In this document: piece by piece, positions 8,936 through 21,691 of the stretch | Layout of the letters: each line of letters opens with the position of its first letter | How positions within the stretch are numbered: position 1 is the first letter of the stretch | Assembly: GCA_023374045.1 (NCBI GenBank) | Contig: CM041780.1 | Coordinates: 169,628,085-169,692,084, forward strand | DNA: 64,000 nt | Reading direction: 5' to 3' | Source: Limonium bicolor | Taxonomy: Eukaryota; Streptophyta; Magnoliopsida; Caryophyllales; Plumbaginaceae | Made by a program: the position numbers and the translations under genes | Notes under the pieces: generated by a model | Seen by the model: only the letters and a program-made list of their open reading frames with translations | What the model was told of the DNA's origin: nothing | The model's database searches: none

Positions 8936-10674
8936 GTTATGGACTCGGTACGGAAGGTGCACTAAGCATACTTACCAAGGTACAGGCCGGCGCAAGCATT
9001 ACTATCCTCACTGGCACCCTTCCGATTAATGGGATTGAGGCATCAGTTCTCTTCGACTCAGGGGCCTCGCATACCTTTGTCTCGGCATCTTTTGCGAGAA
9101 GGTTGGGGCTAGACACCGATGAGCTACCCGACTTCACGGTCACGCTCCGTCTAAGGAGAAGGTTTCGTTGCACTCGCTACTACCGAGGAGCCATTGTCAG
9201 AATTAAGGGGGAAGACTTTCCAATCAGTTTTATTGAGTTCAAGGAGCTGGGATTTGATATTATCTTCGGGATGAACTGGTTGGAGCGGCACAAGGGTCGT
9301 ATCCTCTGCGCCGAGCATAGATTGCTGCTCAGGAGCCCGTCTGGGGTAACGATATCATACCGCCAGAGGCCCAGAGAGCCTTCGACTAAGATCATCACCA
9401 CCATGGCAATGTATAAGGAGTTAAGGAGAAAGGAAGAAGTGTACCTCTGCTATGTACAGGACATAGAGAGAGACCCCGAGTTCGACCCCGATTTACCGGT
9501 AGTGTCGGAGTTCCCCGATCTCTTTCCACAGGCACTGCCCGGCATGCCACCCACTCGAGAGGTAGAGTTCACCATCGAGCTGCTACCTGGCACTGGACCG
9601 ATAGCCAAGGCACCATACCGTATGGCTCCGGCAGAAATGAATGAGTTAAAAGAACAATTGAAGGACTTGTTAGACAAAGGATTCATAAGACCCAGTGTAT
9701 CACCATGGGGAGCGCCAGTCCTCTTCGTGAAGAAGAAGGATGGTAGTCTCCGCCTCTGCATCGACTACAGAGAGTTGAATGCAGTGACAGTGAAGAATAA
9801 GTACCCACTACCCCGCATCGACGATCTGTTCGATCAGTTGAAGGGAGCATCTGTGTTTTCCAAGATTGATCTCAGATCGGGGTATCATCAGATAGCCATT
9901 AAGGAGGGAGATATTGAGAAAACGACATTCTGGACACGATACGGCCACTACGAGTTTACAGTGATGCCGTTCGGTTTGTCTAACGCACCGGCAAAGTTTA
10001 TGGACCTGATGAACCGCTTGTTCCAGGAGCAGCTGGACAAGTCGGTTGTGGTGTTTATTGATGATATTTTGATATACTCGAAATCGAAGACTGAGCACGA
10101 GGAACACTTGAGGAGAGTATTGGAGATATTGAGGGAGAACCAGCTATATGCTAAGTTCTCCAAGTGTGAGTTTTGGCTTGACTAGGTCTCTTTCCTAGGT
10201 CATGTCATCTCGGATGCTGGGATCTCGGTGGATCCAGCGAAGATTGATGCCGTACGTACTTGGCCAAGGCCGAAGACTGTTACCAACATACGGAGCTTTC
10301 TCGGTCTGGCAGGTTACTACAGGAGGTTTGTTAAGGACTTCAGCAAGGTCACGAAACTGATGACCAGTCTGATGAAGAAAGTTGTACCGTTCTTATGGAC
10401 GGCTGACTGTGAGAAATTGTTCCAGAGTTTGAAAGACTCACTGACCACTGCACCGGTTCTGACCATTCCAGACGGTACGGAGGGCTTTGAGGTCTACTGT
10501 GATGCATTCGGCAGAGGGCTGGGTTGCGTGCTCATGCAACATGGCAAGGTGGTGGCATATGCCTCACGCCAGTTGAAGAAACATGAGGAGAACTACCCCA
10601 CACATGATTTAGAGCTGGGGGTTGTGGTCTTCGCTTTGAAGATATGGCGCCATTACTTATACTTACGGGGTTAG
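8936..10674 (+). pseudogene. pol: Protease, reverse transcriptase and RNase H of element A, one in-frame stop
   Basis: Open from the intron-4 acceptor through 10182, then a TAG at 10183-10185, then open in the same frame to 10674. Protease: aspartic active site [11 protein letters not shown] near 9050. [66 protein letters not shown] and the catalytic [12 protein letters not shown] near 10045, all intact. After the stop come [27 protein letters not shown] and RNase H with [19 protein letters not shown] and YPTHDLEL. Pol copies genomic RNA into DNA inside the particle. The single stop looks like a simple substitution. A frameshift at about 10660-10676 ends the frame. Confidence 0.93.
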
Positions 10675-10675
10675 T

Positions 10676-10933
10676 GTGACGATCTACACCGATCACAAGA
10701 GCTTGAAATATATATTCACTCAGAAGGAGTTGAATCTCAGACAAAGGAGATGGTTAGAATTTATGAAAGACTATGACATTGACCTCCAATACAAAGAAGG
10801 GAAGGCCAATGTTGTAGAAGCATACACAGAGTACGCCCTGCGCCTTAGCACACTCACTCCATTTACGTCTTTGTTCTGCTTTCCTCTTTTCTCCAGCTTG
10901 GTTGATGAGGTGCGAGATCTCAGAGGCAGATGA
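10676..10933 (+). pseudogene. pol: RNase H end and connection of element A, frameshifted
   Basis: Continues RNase H in another frame: [25 protein letters not shown], then [14 protein letters not shown], the usual Ty3/gypsy sequence before the A-D-A-L-S-R motif. That motif is lost at about 10818 by a further disruption, and the rest of the frame has no recognisable homology. Confidence 0.85.
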
Positions 10934-12420
10934 GTATATGAGAGATGTCAGACAGAAGCTGACAGATTGTACCTTTGAAGATCCAGAAATATGACTTCAA
11001 CTTCACGACGATGATCTGATCAGACTTAAGGGCCGGTTGATGCATACCACGGCGGCAACAACGGATCTGAAAGACCGTATACTTAGGGAATCATCACACT
11101 GTTCTTTTTTCAGTTTCCATCCATCCGGGAGCCTCTAAGATGTACAAAGACATGAAGAGGTACTTCTGGTGGTTCGGGATGAAGACAGATGTTACCAAGT
11201 TCGTCTTAAGTGTCTCACTTGCCAGAAGGGTTGAAATTCGAGCCAACCGACGACCGGGCGGAATGGTAACAGTCGATGCCATTCCGAGTGGAAGTTCCAT
11301 GATATCTCCATGGACTTTGTAGTTTGGACTCCCACCTGGGCCTAGAGAGAGGTCTCAACATGATATGGGTGGTAGTGATTGCCTTACCAAAGTAGCCCCG
11401 ATTCATACCGATGAAGGATACTTGGAAGTGACCAAATTAGCTAAGTTGTTTGTGAAAGAATTTATGAACAATCACGGGTACCGAAGACCATAGTGTCATA
11501 TAAGATACCAGATTCCCTTTCGAGGTACCTGGAGAGCTACTAGAGAAGCGCTGGGTACAACAGAACTAATGTTGAGTACCACGTTTCCATCCTAGACAGA
11601 TGGTCAGACTGAGCGTAACGATTCAGCACTCGAGGACATGCTTATGGGGCATGTGCCTTAGACTTCCAGGGCAGCTGGATTGACAAATTACAACTGATCG
11701 AGTTTTCATACAACAACAGCTAATCACGCTTTGATCAAGATGGCACACCTTTTTCAAAGTGTTGTTACGGTAACAGGTACCATTTGTACAACCACATCCA
11801 TGCTCGCTCTTCTGGATAGTCGATTGAGAACGGTCATTATAGGAACCAAAATATTTAGAACAAGTTAAGGCTGAAGTTCAGCAAATCAGAGAGAATATGA
11901 AAATCTGCTCAAGATAGGCAGAAGTCCGTATGCTGATGTTTGACGACGAGACCTAGAGTTCGCAGTGGGCGACCGGGTATTTTCTGCGGGTATCATCACC
12001 GATGAAGGGTGTGTTTAGATTTAGATTCGTCGGGCAGAAGGGCAGTTGAGCCCTAAATTTGTTGGTCCCTTATGAGATTACGGAGCGGGTGGGCCCGTTT
12101 GCTTACAAGGTTAAATTTACCTGCTGAAACTGGGTAAAGTGTAATGATGTTTTTTATTACATGTTTCATCATTCACTCATCACGGCTAAATAACTACTGC
12201 ACCACCCCTCCCATGTGCTAGAAAACCTGAGAGGTTGACGTTAGAACCTGAATATGAGATCCGTGGAGACTCCTTATAGATCTTGGATACCCGACTAGGG
12301 ACAACTTCGCCATAAGTCAGTGCGACTGGTGAAGGTTCTCTGGTCTAACCAAGATGTCTAAGAGGCCACACGAGAATTAGAGGATAAGATGAGATCGAAG
12401 TACCCTTCTTTGTTTACTGA
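10934..12420 (+). pseudogene. pol: Integrase and chromodomain remnants of element A
   Basis: Scattered pieces match E's integrase in order: M-Y-K-D-M-K-R-Y-F-W-W near 11140, R-R-P-G-G near 11250, then badly broken catalytic-core fragments at 11330-11830. From about 11945 the C-terminal region is recognisable (LEFAVGDRV-like), followed by the chromodomain-like tail near 12240-12420. No frame longer than about 60 residues survives. This is the most decayed part of A. Confidence 0.8.
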
Positions 12421-12436
12421 TTAGATCGTCTGTATA

Positions 12437-12470
12437 GGGTACGGGGCGTACCCCTTTTTAAGGGGGGTAG
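12437..12470 (+). promoter_or_regulatory. Post-pol hairpin and second polypurine tract, element A
   Basis: Arm GGGTACG (12437-12443), loop GGG, arm CGTACCC (12447-12453), then a T run and TAAGGGGGGTAG. The purine tract nearly duplicates the 3' polypurine tract at 12724-12735. The same module follows pol in C, D and E. Confidence 0.75.
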
Positions 12471-12700
12471 AGCTTCCTCGTTTTTGAGTTAGGAAATGAA
12501 CATGTTTGTCGTTTGTTGAGTTGTGTAAGATGTGATTTTGTGTAAGTTGCTACACTTTGGTGATAAGTTCGAGATATGTATAATACTTATGTATTGTATT
12601 TGTGATAGACCTTTAAGTCTTGAGATGTGTGAATGAGAATATAAGTTGTGGTGTTAAGATTAAGGAAATTGAGTACCGTGAATGGTTAAGTATATATGTG

Positions 12701-12736
12701 AACTTTGGGGACAAAGTTCTTTTAAGGGGGGTAGAT
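12701..12736 (+). promoter_or_regulatory. 3' polypurine tract with upstream hairpin, element A
   Basis: Arm AACTTTG (12701-12707), loop GGGA, arm CAAAGTT (12712-12718), then TTTTAAGGGGGGTAGA up to the 3' LTR at 12737. The purine tract would prime plus-strand DNA synthesis. Confidence 0.85.
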
Positions 12737-15700
12737 TGAAATACCCCAAACTTAGATATGGAATTTAAGTGATAAGCTAAGGTGTAAGAAGGCTAAATAA
12801 TGCCTTAGAAACATTACGAGACATTTCTAATCAAGAAAACATAAGGAAACACCAAAAGAGCAGTTTAAGCAAAAACGTGCTCTAAGCTTGGAGAGACTTG
12901 GGTGAGCACCCAAATATCATTCTAAGACCTTAGTAATATCCTAATGGTCATTTTAAACCAATTACCAAAGAAAACCAAGCTCAAAAATAAGTTAAAACAC
13001 AAAATGTGCTTTAAGGAGTCTTAAAGCACATTTTTGAAAAATTGTCTTGTAAATGGGTTTTGAGTGGCTAAATGTCCATCATTACCCTTTAATTAGCATG
13101 TGTACTAATTAGTATCACATTATGAAGTCTAAATCAATGGGAAGTCAAAAATTTCACAATTATGTGCCTTGTTTAGTGAATAGTAACCAAATAGTGCTAG
13201 TTTAAGACATTAGTCAAAGTAAGTCAATTAAATGGTCAACATAGACCACAATCTACCTTATTTGACCAAGGGGTCCGGTTTTTAAGTGTGACTCACCACA
13301 CTTATCTAGCTAAGTAAAGAAGAAAGCAAAAGTAAGTAAATTCACTATTCACCTTTTAACATAATATCTTACCTTTAGTAGTCCTCTCTCCTCACTTCTT
13401 CATCCTCCTCTCTCACCACCGATTTCCCTTGCTTTCTCTCTTCTCCAATGACGTGAAGAACAGCCCCCATGTAAGTTTCTTTTTCTTTTGATTGCTACTT
13501 ACTCATTTTAGCTCCAAAACCTAAACAAATTACATATTCTTCTTAGTTAGCTCAAGCTCTTCCTTTCTATCTTTCCAAAACTTCAAGAGCTCTATTTTGG
13601 TGCCAAGCCAAACCGCCATATAAGGAGGAAATTCAAGTTTGGAGAGTTCATTGGCTTCTCCATTCTCTTAAGGTAAAGAATATGTAAGAAAAATCAAGTT
13701 TCCATCATTTTCTCTCCATAACCGAAAATGTATACTCATGGGGCTTCATTGTTATGCCTTGTTCTAGCTTGTTTCAATTCTCCAAGGACTAGAGGAGGTC
13801 CTTCTTGCTTCATATCCAAGCTTACTATAAGACTCCAAGGTAAAACAATCAATTTAATACCTTAAAACATATTTTTAACCTAGGGTTTGTTCCTTAAGGT
13901 TAATGTATTATCTAGCACTCATTAGAGTCATTGGATATTGGTTAGAACATTGACAAGGATAGTTTGAGTGGTGACCGAGATTGAGCAAGGAAGAACCTAA
14001 GAAAGAAACTTTGTGAAGCTTGAAAAAGAACAAGGTAAGTGTCTTACCTTAAGGTGTTTAATGCATTAAGGAATGAGATTTAGATATGTGATGAGTTTAG
14101 TGTAGAGTTTACATTGGGGAAGAGCTATAAAAACCTAGGAGAAACAATGACTATGTTTGAGAACTTGTGATTAAGGAGCCAAAGAGAAAAGAGATAGTTA
14201 AACAATGTTGAGGTGAATTACAAGAAGCATTTTATTTCAATGGGAGCCTTGTTGTGTGTTTTCACAGGTCAAAGGCAAATATGTGTGGAAATTCACTGGA
14301 TAAGACTATTATCATTTAAGGGCCTAAGTGCCAAGCAATTTAAGTTTATGCACCATATTGTGATGTAGTGTAGTTTTGGTGTATGATGTCTGTTAAGGAG
14401 GTTTAATGAGAATTTGATTGTTGATAGCTATTTGATGGTGAAAAACTAAATGTTTTGGTGTAACAATGTACTAGGGAACCCATGGCAAAATTTAGTGAAG
14501 AACCTAAGTGTTTAAGATGTGTTAAGGAGATTTCATGACTAAGGAAGCATTAGGAAACTTTAGGAGTTGTTTCGACAAAAAGAGTGAGTTTAAGGTGTCC
14601 TTGAGAATTAGAATGACTTAGGCATCATCATGGTGGATTTAGGAATCAAATGAATGTCTTGGGGTATACTTGTGTATTTAGGAATTAGGCAAATGTTGGT
14701 GAATAAGTAGGAAGGAAATAATGTGTTGGGAGAAGGAGGCATAAGCTTGTGAAGGAACTTTAAGTAGTTGCATAAAGGAGTTTTAGATGGTGAAAGATGC
14801 TTGGGAGGTGATGTTATAGTGGTGAGGAAACATTTTGGCATAGTGGTTATAATAGGTATGAACCACCACTTAGAAGTCTAGTGAAAAACATTACAAGTGT
14901 TGGCATTTTTGCAAGGAAAATGCATAATGACTAAGATGGATATTGATGAGTGATTTGAGGAGTTAAGATGAGGGCTTAAGGTGTGTTTTAAGTGCCCAAA
15001 TGAGGTTAGAACATACTAAGATATATGGGGTAAAGTTTGGAGTCAAATGGGAATTTAGAAACAAAGGTGTGGAGCCGACCGACCTTAGGGACCGGACCTG
15101 CATGGTCGGTCGAGCTCAGTTTACACTACCGGAAAGAGTCTCTGGAATGGACCGACCTTGGGACCGGACTTACAAGGTCGGTCATGCCTAAAATTTTGTA
15201 CGAGAATTGGTCCCTGGAATCGACCAAACTTGGGACCGACCTTGACAAGGTCGGTCGGGCCTAAATATTCCACGGGAAAAACTCTCGGGAATGGACCGAC
15301 CTTGGGGACCGGACTTGCAAGGTCGGTCGGGGTAAAATTTTTCAACAGTAACAAGTACTGGAATGGACCGACCTTGGGTAAGGTCGGTCGAGCCGAAAAA
15401 AAACAAACAAAAAGAAAACTTTAAGATCAAAAGATGTTAATTGGTAATAAGGTATGCCATTAGTAGGGTAATGATGATTAGGAACTTAAGGACCTAAGGG
15501 ATTAAGTTAAGTTAAGTATAAACCTTAATGTTTAAAGTTATGTTTATAAGGTTAAGTGGTAAGGACTTAAGAGAATATTGGATGGCAATTTTTACGGACT
15601 AAATGAGTTAAGTAAGGTGCAAATAGCTAATGGCCTAAGGATGAATGAATGTTTTAGGTTTGTGAATTGGGACCCCGGAGAAGGTTAAACAAACGACAGT

Positions 15701-16869
15701 CGACGGTGAACGGTACAATCTTTCTTGTGACCTGCTTGCTAAAGAGGTGTCCCTCGGCTTGTGTGCTATCTGTTTATTTGCTATGACTAAGACAAGATAA
15801 GGCATGCAATAGGTTATACTTGATCTCGTTGTGAATGTGTTTTTCTTTACACTAACCCACGAGACTTGAGATTTTTACTAACTAAGTTTAGTACTTATTG
15901 GGTCGAGGAAAGGAGTTAAGTATTGGTATCTGTTGGTTAATACCCGTTAAGGTTTAACTAACACATGGTTTGTAAGATTTTCACTAACTGGAACTTAAGG
16001 GGGAAGTGAGGAACCCGGGACTGACTCCGGACATGCATGCTAAGGAAAGGGGGTCGGTATCTGAATCAGATCCGCCCTCCGCTTAAGGACTTGTCTTCGG
16101 ACTTGTTGCCTAGGGTCGGTTGCCGGCTCAGCTACACTGGACTCCCGTCCAAGGTAGGTGGCATTAAGATGGTGCGGTTGGATCACCCAAATCCTAAGTT
16201 TAAGTTAAGCTACAACCATTTCCATTCTAGGAACGGTTTGTATACTGAGGTTAAGATAAGGTTAAGACTGAGGTAAGTTACGGAACTGAAGATAAGGGGG
16301 AATTAGTACTGGAGGAGGTTGTTACTAACCCACCTGTTAAGGGAACGCTTGAGTCGTTCATTTGTGTGTGGACCATGTATGTTCATTTGTGGTTGGTTGA
16401 TTTATTGGACTTCATATTATGTTTGTGTATTTAATCAATTTCCATGCTATCGACAATTAGTCGTCATAGCCCCGTTAGCTTGGGGGCCACAAGAGGGTTG
16501 TACCAGCATTCGTGTTGACCCCCTTTAGGGGCTGTTTTTACATTTGCAGGTAAGCGGCCCATGAAGTCACACCACGAGAGTAGGAGCGGCTAAACTTAGG
16601 ATGGGTTATTTATTTTTGAGCACGGGTTGCGCTTGTGCGCCCGTCTGTTAATATTTAAACTGATGGAAGTTTTTCTTGTCACTTGAGACACTTGAAACTC
16701 GGTGGGTCAGTGTGTATATTTTGGATAAGCATTGTAAATTGGTAAGTTTGGTATGTTCTTTTGATCAGACCGTGGCAAGGTCCCGGTGTTAGTTTATTCC
16801 GCTGCGATCATTGTGATTAAGTTGTTAAGTTTTGCGATAACCACGATTGGCTTGGAACGGGGTGTTACA
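12737..16869 (+). repeat. 3' LTR of element A
   Basis: Starts tgaaatacccc and ends ggggtgttaca; 4,133 bp. Nearly identical to the 5' LTR over its length, with scattered substitutions and the extra block at about 15872-15935. Carries the five-unit palindrome array at 15077-15394. Confidence 0.93.
15077..15394. repeat. Five-unit palindrome array in 3' LTR of A
   Basis: Same array as 4537-4868, units about 73 bp apart with ACCGACCTTG and CAAGGTCGGT arms. The last unit is simpler than in the 5' LTR and lacks the extra arm, so the array has changed by a short indel since insertion. Confidence 0.85.
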
Positions 16870-16901
16870 CTAAACCACATACTAAGGTTTGGGGTATTTT
16901 A
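16870..16901 (-). repeat. Terminal piece of the old minus-strand LTR
   Basis: Reads, reversed, taaaataccccaaacc then ttagtatgtgg, close to the first 32 bases of LTR A. With 1-2196 it makes the LTR into which A inserted, about 30 bases from that LTR's 5' end. Confidence 0.75.
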
Positions 16902-17450
16902 TTTTCTTTTCATCCACACCCGACAGGGCTAAAGAGTCATCCGTTTTATACATGTCCGGTCTGGATGGTTTCAAAATGGATCGAATGTTGGAGCGCCCAT
17001 GTTTTGTTCTGCCACAGCTTCAGAGCCATCTTTTTTTTTTGTGCGTTCCGGACAAGTACAAAATGGAGGCGGCATTGGAGTGTCTGTTTTTTTATGTCCG
17101 TTTCAGATGGATAGGGGTCATCTGTGACAATTTGTTTTTTTTTCATTTTTAAGCCCAAATTATATTCCATTTGATCTAAACCATTCATAAAACTATTCAT
17201 AATCATACTATAACGTAAATCAACCAAGTTGAAATAAATCTTCTTATACTATTTACAACTTTTATTTTATTTGTAATCATAATCATTATTAATTAAAAAT
17301 ATTGAAAATAAATTTTTTCGAGTGCATATCCAAAATAGTTAACTTCATTTATGAATGCAAATTCAATAAAAATAACTACATATTTTTCATAATGACTGTG
17401 TCAACTAAAAATCTTATTGCAATAATGAACAGTCTTATATAGAAAAAATG
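16902..17450. other. AT-rich sequence, no gene recognised
   Basis: Short frames only. Imperfect repeats of a segment resembling 'tccgttttagatgg' and several T runs occur at 16940-17150. No transposon ends identified. Confidence 0.5.
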
Positions 17451-18060
17451 ACACTAACTTTTATATATGTTTTGCTGCTCATATCAAATCATTATGTATT
17501 AGCCTATTTTATTAGTATATTTCAGTTTACAAAGCTTGATTGATTAATAAGCCAAAAGGTTATCAATGTTTGAAAACGATAAATTGAGTTGTTGGAGTTT
17601 ATTTTATGTATTCATTTAACCTTGTATTTTATGTATCCACGGTAATTTATAGACATTTCCGCCGATGATTAAGAACATGATGTACACAACCTTCTATAAT
17701 CATCTCCATCAATATTTTAATGAAGATTACACTAATTATTATATAAGCTTTCCTTTGTCCGTTCTTATCGAATCGTTATGCATAAGAATATTTTCTTACC
17801 ATCTATCAGTTTACAGAGCTTGACTGATTGATTAATTTGAAGGCTATAAACATCTAGGAACGATAAATTGAGTATTTGGATTTGATTTTATGTATTCATT
17901 AACCTTAGTTTTTACGCATTCAAATATTGATTAAAAACTTGTACACAACCTTCCATAATCTCTTTCATTACTATTTTTCAAAACATGACACTAATAGTTA
18001 TATATCGTTTCTTTGAAATGTACATAGGATTATTTATAAATGTTTCCACGGTTGTTTAAA
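17451..18060. repeat. Diverged tandem duplication, about 260-280 bp unit
   Basis: Two full units and part of a third start at about 17451, 17729 and 17988, each at acactaa(c/t). Shared landmarks inside the units are cagtttaca(a/g)agcttga, acgataaattgagt and tgtacacaacctt(c)ataatc. No coding potential. The DNA from 18060 to 18226 is AT-rich with short repeats of acttgataaat. Confidence 0.75.
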
Positions 18061-18226
18061 ATGTATGTATAGTACTTGATAAATGTTTTGTATGCATAAT
18101 ACTTGATAAATATTCTTCTTATCACTTTAAATACATCAATGATAATTGATAAATATTTCTACGAAGGATTACAAAGTATAGTTGTGTAGTTTATCAATAT
18201 TTTGATCAATAGTTCATAATGTATTC

Positions 18227-21200
18227 TAAAATACCCCTAAAATAATTAAACATTTAATCAAATTAATTAAGGCCTAAATATGCCTTAACAATCAAGTTAA
18301 AGCAATAATGGTCAACATAAAACAAGAATTACACCCTTTGACCAATTAAGGCAAATATGTGCCCAAATGAACTCTTTAGGATCCAAATTTGATTACTAAG
18401 TATTATAACTCATGAATGAACATAATAAAACCATTACCAAAGAAAACCAAGCTCTAAAACACATTAAGACACAAAATGTGCTTTAAAAATCCTTAAGCAC
18501 ATTTTTTTGTGAGATTTCCCTTAAAATGAGTTTTGATTGGTTTTAGGGCCTTGAATACCCTTAAATATACTAATGTGACATAATGTACCACATTAGAATA
18601 TCAAATTAAAAGTTTTCAAAAAAAAATCAGAAATATGTGCAACAAAATGTGAATAGTACTCAAATAGTGCATAATTAAGCCTAATTGACTAATTTGGTCA
18701 ATGGTCAACTAAAGACCATAAAATATCTAATGTGATGCGGAAAAATGAAGTAGAATACCTCCTGATTAAGATAACTAAAGGCTGGAAACAAATATGACTT
18801 ATTAGTTACTTTATTATATAATTACTTTTCTTACCTTAAAAAGGCAAAATTGCCTTTCTCTTTCATCTCAGCCATTCCAAAAGTGAACTTCACCTGGTAA
18901 ACATTCCCATTACTCCATTGTTGAGATAGGAACCAGCCAACTTCAAAAACCAACTCACTTTGATCAAGGTACACATTCAAAACATGTTATAGTTCAAACT
19001 CTTCCTCTTTCCTTCCTGTTTCCATTGATATAACTTCCAAACACTTTCACCTACTCATCTAGCACGAGTTGGTGTTAAAAGGGAATGTCCAATCTCAGAT
19101 GAAACATCAAATCAAGGGGGAATAAGGCTTAAAACATTATTAACGTAAAAACATGCTTTAAGCTTGTAAATCTTTCGTCTCTTCAAATCCGATTGATTTC
19201 TTTTGTTACATTGGCTTATTTTCTTACACTTTACATACTTAATCAGTTGATATATCAATAGATTCAAGGAGTAGCCAAATCCATGCCAAAAACTCCATTT
19301 TTGGTATTTTTAACAAGGTAAAACCTAGCCATCTTCTACCTTGTTACATGCAGTTTCATTCCTTGGTTTAGAAGGTATATTAATTCCCTTATTTTTCCTA
19401 AAAAATTCAGGTGATTTCACCCTTGAAAAGCCTCACAAACCCAAGGTAAAAATCATGGTTTATAACTCCATTTGTACACCTTTATGTACCTTAAGACATT
19501 ATGCTAATTTATACCTATCTTCCTTGCATAAAATGTGGCCAAATGGGTGCTTAGAACCTTGGGTTATGTTCTGTCCAAAGAGTGTAAAACCAAGCTAAGA
19601 TCATCCTTGATAAAGTAAGTTAAATCCTTACCTTAATGGTGAGTTAATAAAGTTCATGTATGAACTATGTACAAAAACTAACCTAAACCTATTGTAAAAA
19701 TTAGGCCATGAGTGTTGATGTTGTTTGGCTGAATTTGTAACATAAAATCAACTAAGTATACCTACCTTATGTTATTTAAGGTTTTATGAAATTACTGTTA
19801 CTAAATAAATAAAGTAATGGGTTTGGTAGACTAAAATGACTTAATTATGTGTTAAAATGTTATTTAACACTTTTGGCTAGTTTAATTGGTATTAAGATGA
19901 CTTATAATGTCATAAGGATAATTAAAAAGGGTTAAAATGCAATTTATAAAATATCGGGGTGGGTTTAAGCAAAAGCCGAACTTATACTATAATAGAGACA
20001 TTTAATGTGGAATTTATATATATGCCTAATTAAATGTTGTATATAAGCGCCATGTCTTAGGCCATTTTAATTTAAGTTATTTAAGCTTTAACGTATGTTT
20101 TAAGTTGTTTATGTCAATATTATAAAGTTGGGGTCAAAACTGTAATTAAATAAATTTTGGAGGAGTAAGGAAGAATAAAGCCGAAAATAGACTTAGAAAT
20201 GAATTTAAGGTGAATTTGTTGTAGATTTTATAATAAAGTTTTGGGTGTAAAATTTGTAATTATGGAACGGTAATACTTGTAATTACTACTGGAAACTTGT
20301 GGTCAAAACTATGGTCTAAAGGTCAAAATTTGACCATATAAGAGACTTCGACCAAATTTGGTGATTTGGTAAATTAATTACCAACTTATATTAAGTTATG
20401 TATTAAATTGTACAAATTACATAACATTTGGGGTGGAGATGTAATTACTGAAAGTTTTGGGTTAAAAAAGTTAATATAACAATTTATAACACTTTGGCGA
20501 AGTTTGGTGATTTTTGGAATATTATAAGAGGTTTAAATAAGAAAGTGGTATAACATATATTTTATATGACTTTATAAAGTATATATTAAAAAAGTGGTCA
20601 ATTTGTAAATACGAAATGTTGTTGGGCATAAAAATGAATTAGAACAGACCCTAGGGTCTGTTTGGTTATTTTGAGTATATATAACCTTAGGTTATACTTA
20701 TTATAAAGTTAAAATGTTATATTGTATGGTATATATAACATTGTATAAAATGTATGGTCAATTGGTAATAATATAAAGTTGAAAGGTTGGAATATTTATA
20801 ACTATAGTTTAAACTTATTATAAGGTTTAAAATATTATAATATATGATATATATATATATAACATAGTATAAATTATGGGGTGATATCGTAATAAATAAA
20901 AAGTGTGGCAGTTAAGGAAATTAGATTATATAAATTGTGCCTTTTTGGAAATTATTATAGTTTTAATAAAACTATAGGTTATAAGTTATAATGAGATAAA
21001 ATATCATATTATATGACAAAAGGATATAATTGTAACATTATAAAATGTTATGTGGTCAAAATGAAATTAATGGGAATAATAGTGCTGTTGCGCAAATAAG
21101 AATGTTTGGAAAATGAATTTTAGAATATGGTCTACAATGCCATAAAAGGTGGTATTAATGTGATTTAAATGGAATTAATATAAGTAAGGATATTCACATG

Positions 21201-21691
21201 AAATAATGTGACAAATAATGAGTAAATGGGAATTATACCTTAAGTGAGTATTAAATAAACTTTAGAAATTCTTACTATAATATAAAGGTTACATGATATT
21301 AAGAAAAGAATCTTAATATAACTTTGTATTATATAATACAAACTAGTAAGGATAATCATCTTACATTGATTATGGAAATGTGTGACACATATGGATAAAA
21401 ATGTGTACATAGTATGGTTGGAAACCATATAATATTACATGGAGAATGTTATTACATGAACCTAGTTTATAAATTATAAGTTACAAAGTTTTGAAATTAA
21501 ATGTAACTTGTTACAAGATTAATGGATTATATAATACAATGTATAATAATGAAATGTGGAATAATAATACGATACGGTTTATTATCACATGTATACATGC
21601 AACTATATGTTATATAATTATATACATATATGAATGTGGTTTAAATGTACAAGTAAAAGTAACATGAATATATATACAAATATATGTATCC
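18227..21691 (+). repeat. LTR fragment F (same superfamily of LTRs), interrupted by G
   Basis: Starts taaaataccccta, an LTR head with G to A at base 2, and shares the paired block around 'aaatgtgctttaaaaatccttaagcacattttt' (18473-18510) with LTR A. From 19600 on it is strongly AT-rich with many short lines built around 'aagttttggggt' and 'ttgtaaat', very like 39700-41300 in LTR D. It ends where LTR G begins at 21692. No primer site or internal region follows. No gene. Confidence 0.65.

Larger units (their letters stand above)
2197..16869 (+). mobile_element. Element A: Ty3/gypsy (Tekay-like chromovirus) with AlkB domain
   Basis: A 14.7-kb LTR retrotransposon with LTRs at 2197-6281 and 12737-16869 and a 6,455-bp interior. 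Order inside is primer-binding site, gag with zinc knuckles, AlkB domain, protease, reverse transcriptase, RNase H, integrase, hairpin plus polypurine tract, 3' polypurine tract. Flanking bases are ttaaa (2192-2196) and ctaaa (16870-16874), a plausible 5-bp target duplication with one mismatch. The two LTRs are very similar apart from an indel of about 63 bp. The coding region has several nonsense and frameshift changes, worst in integrase, so this copy is not autonomous. It lies inside an older LTR of the same family in opposite orientation. Confidence 0.93.
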
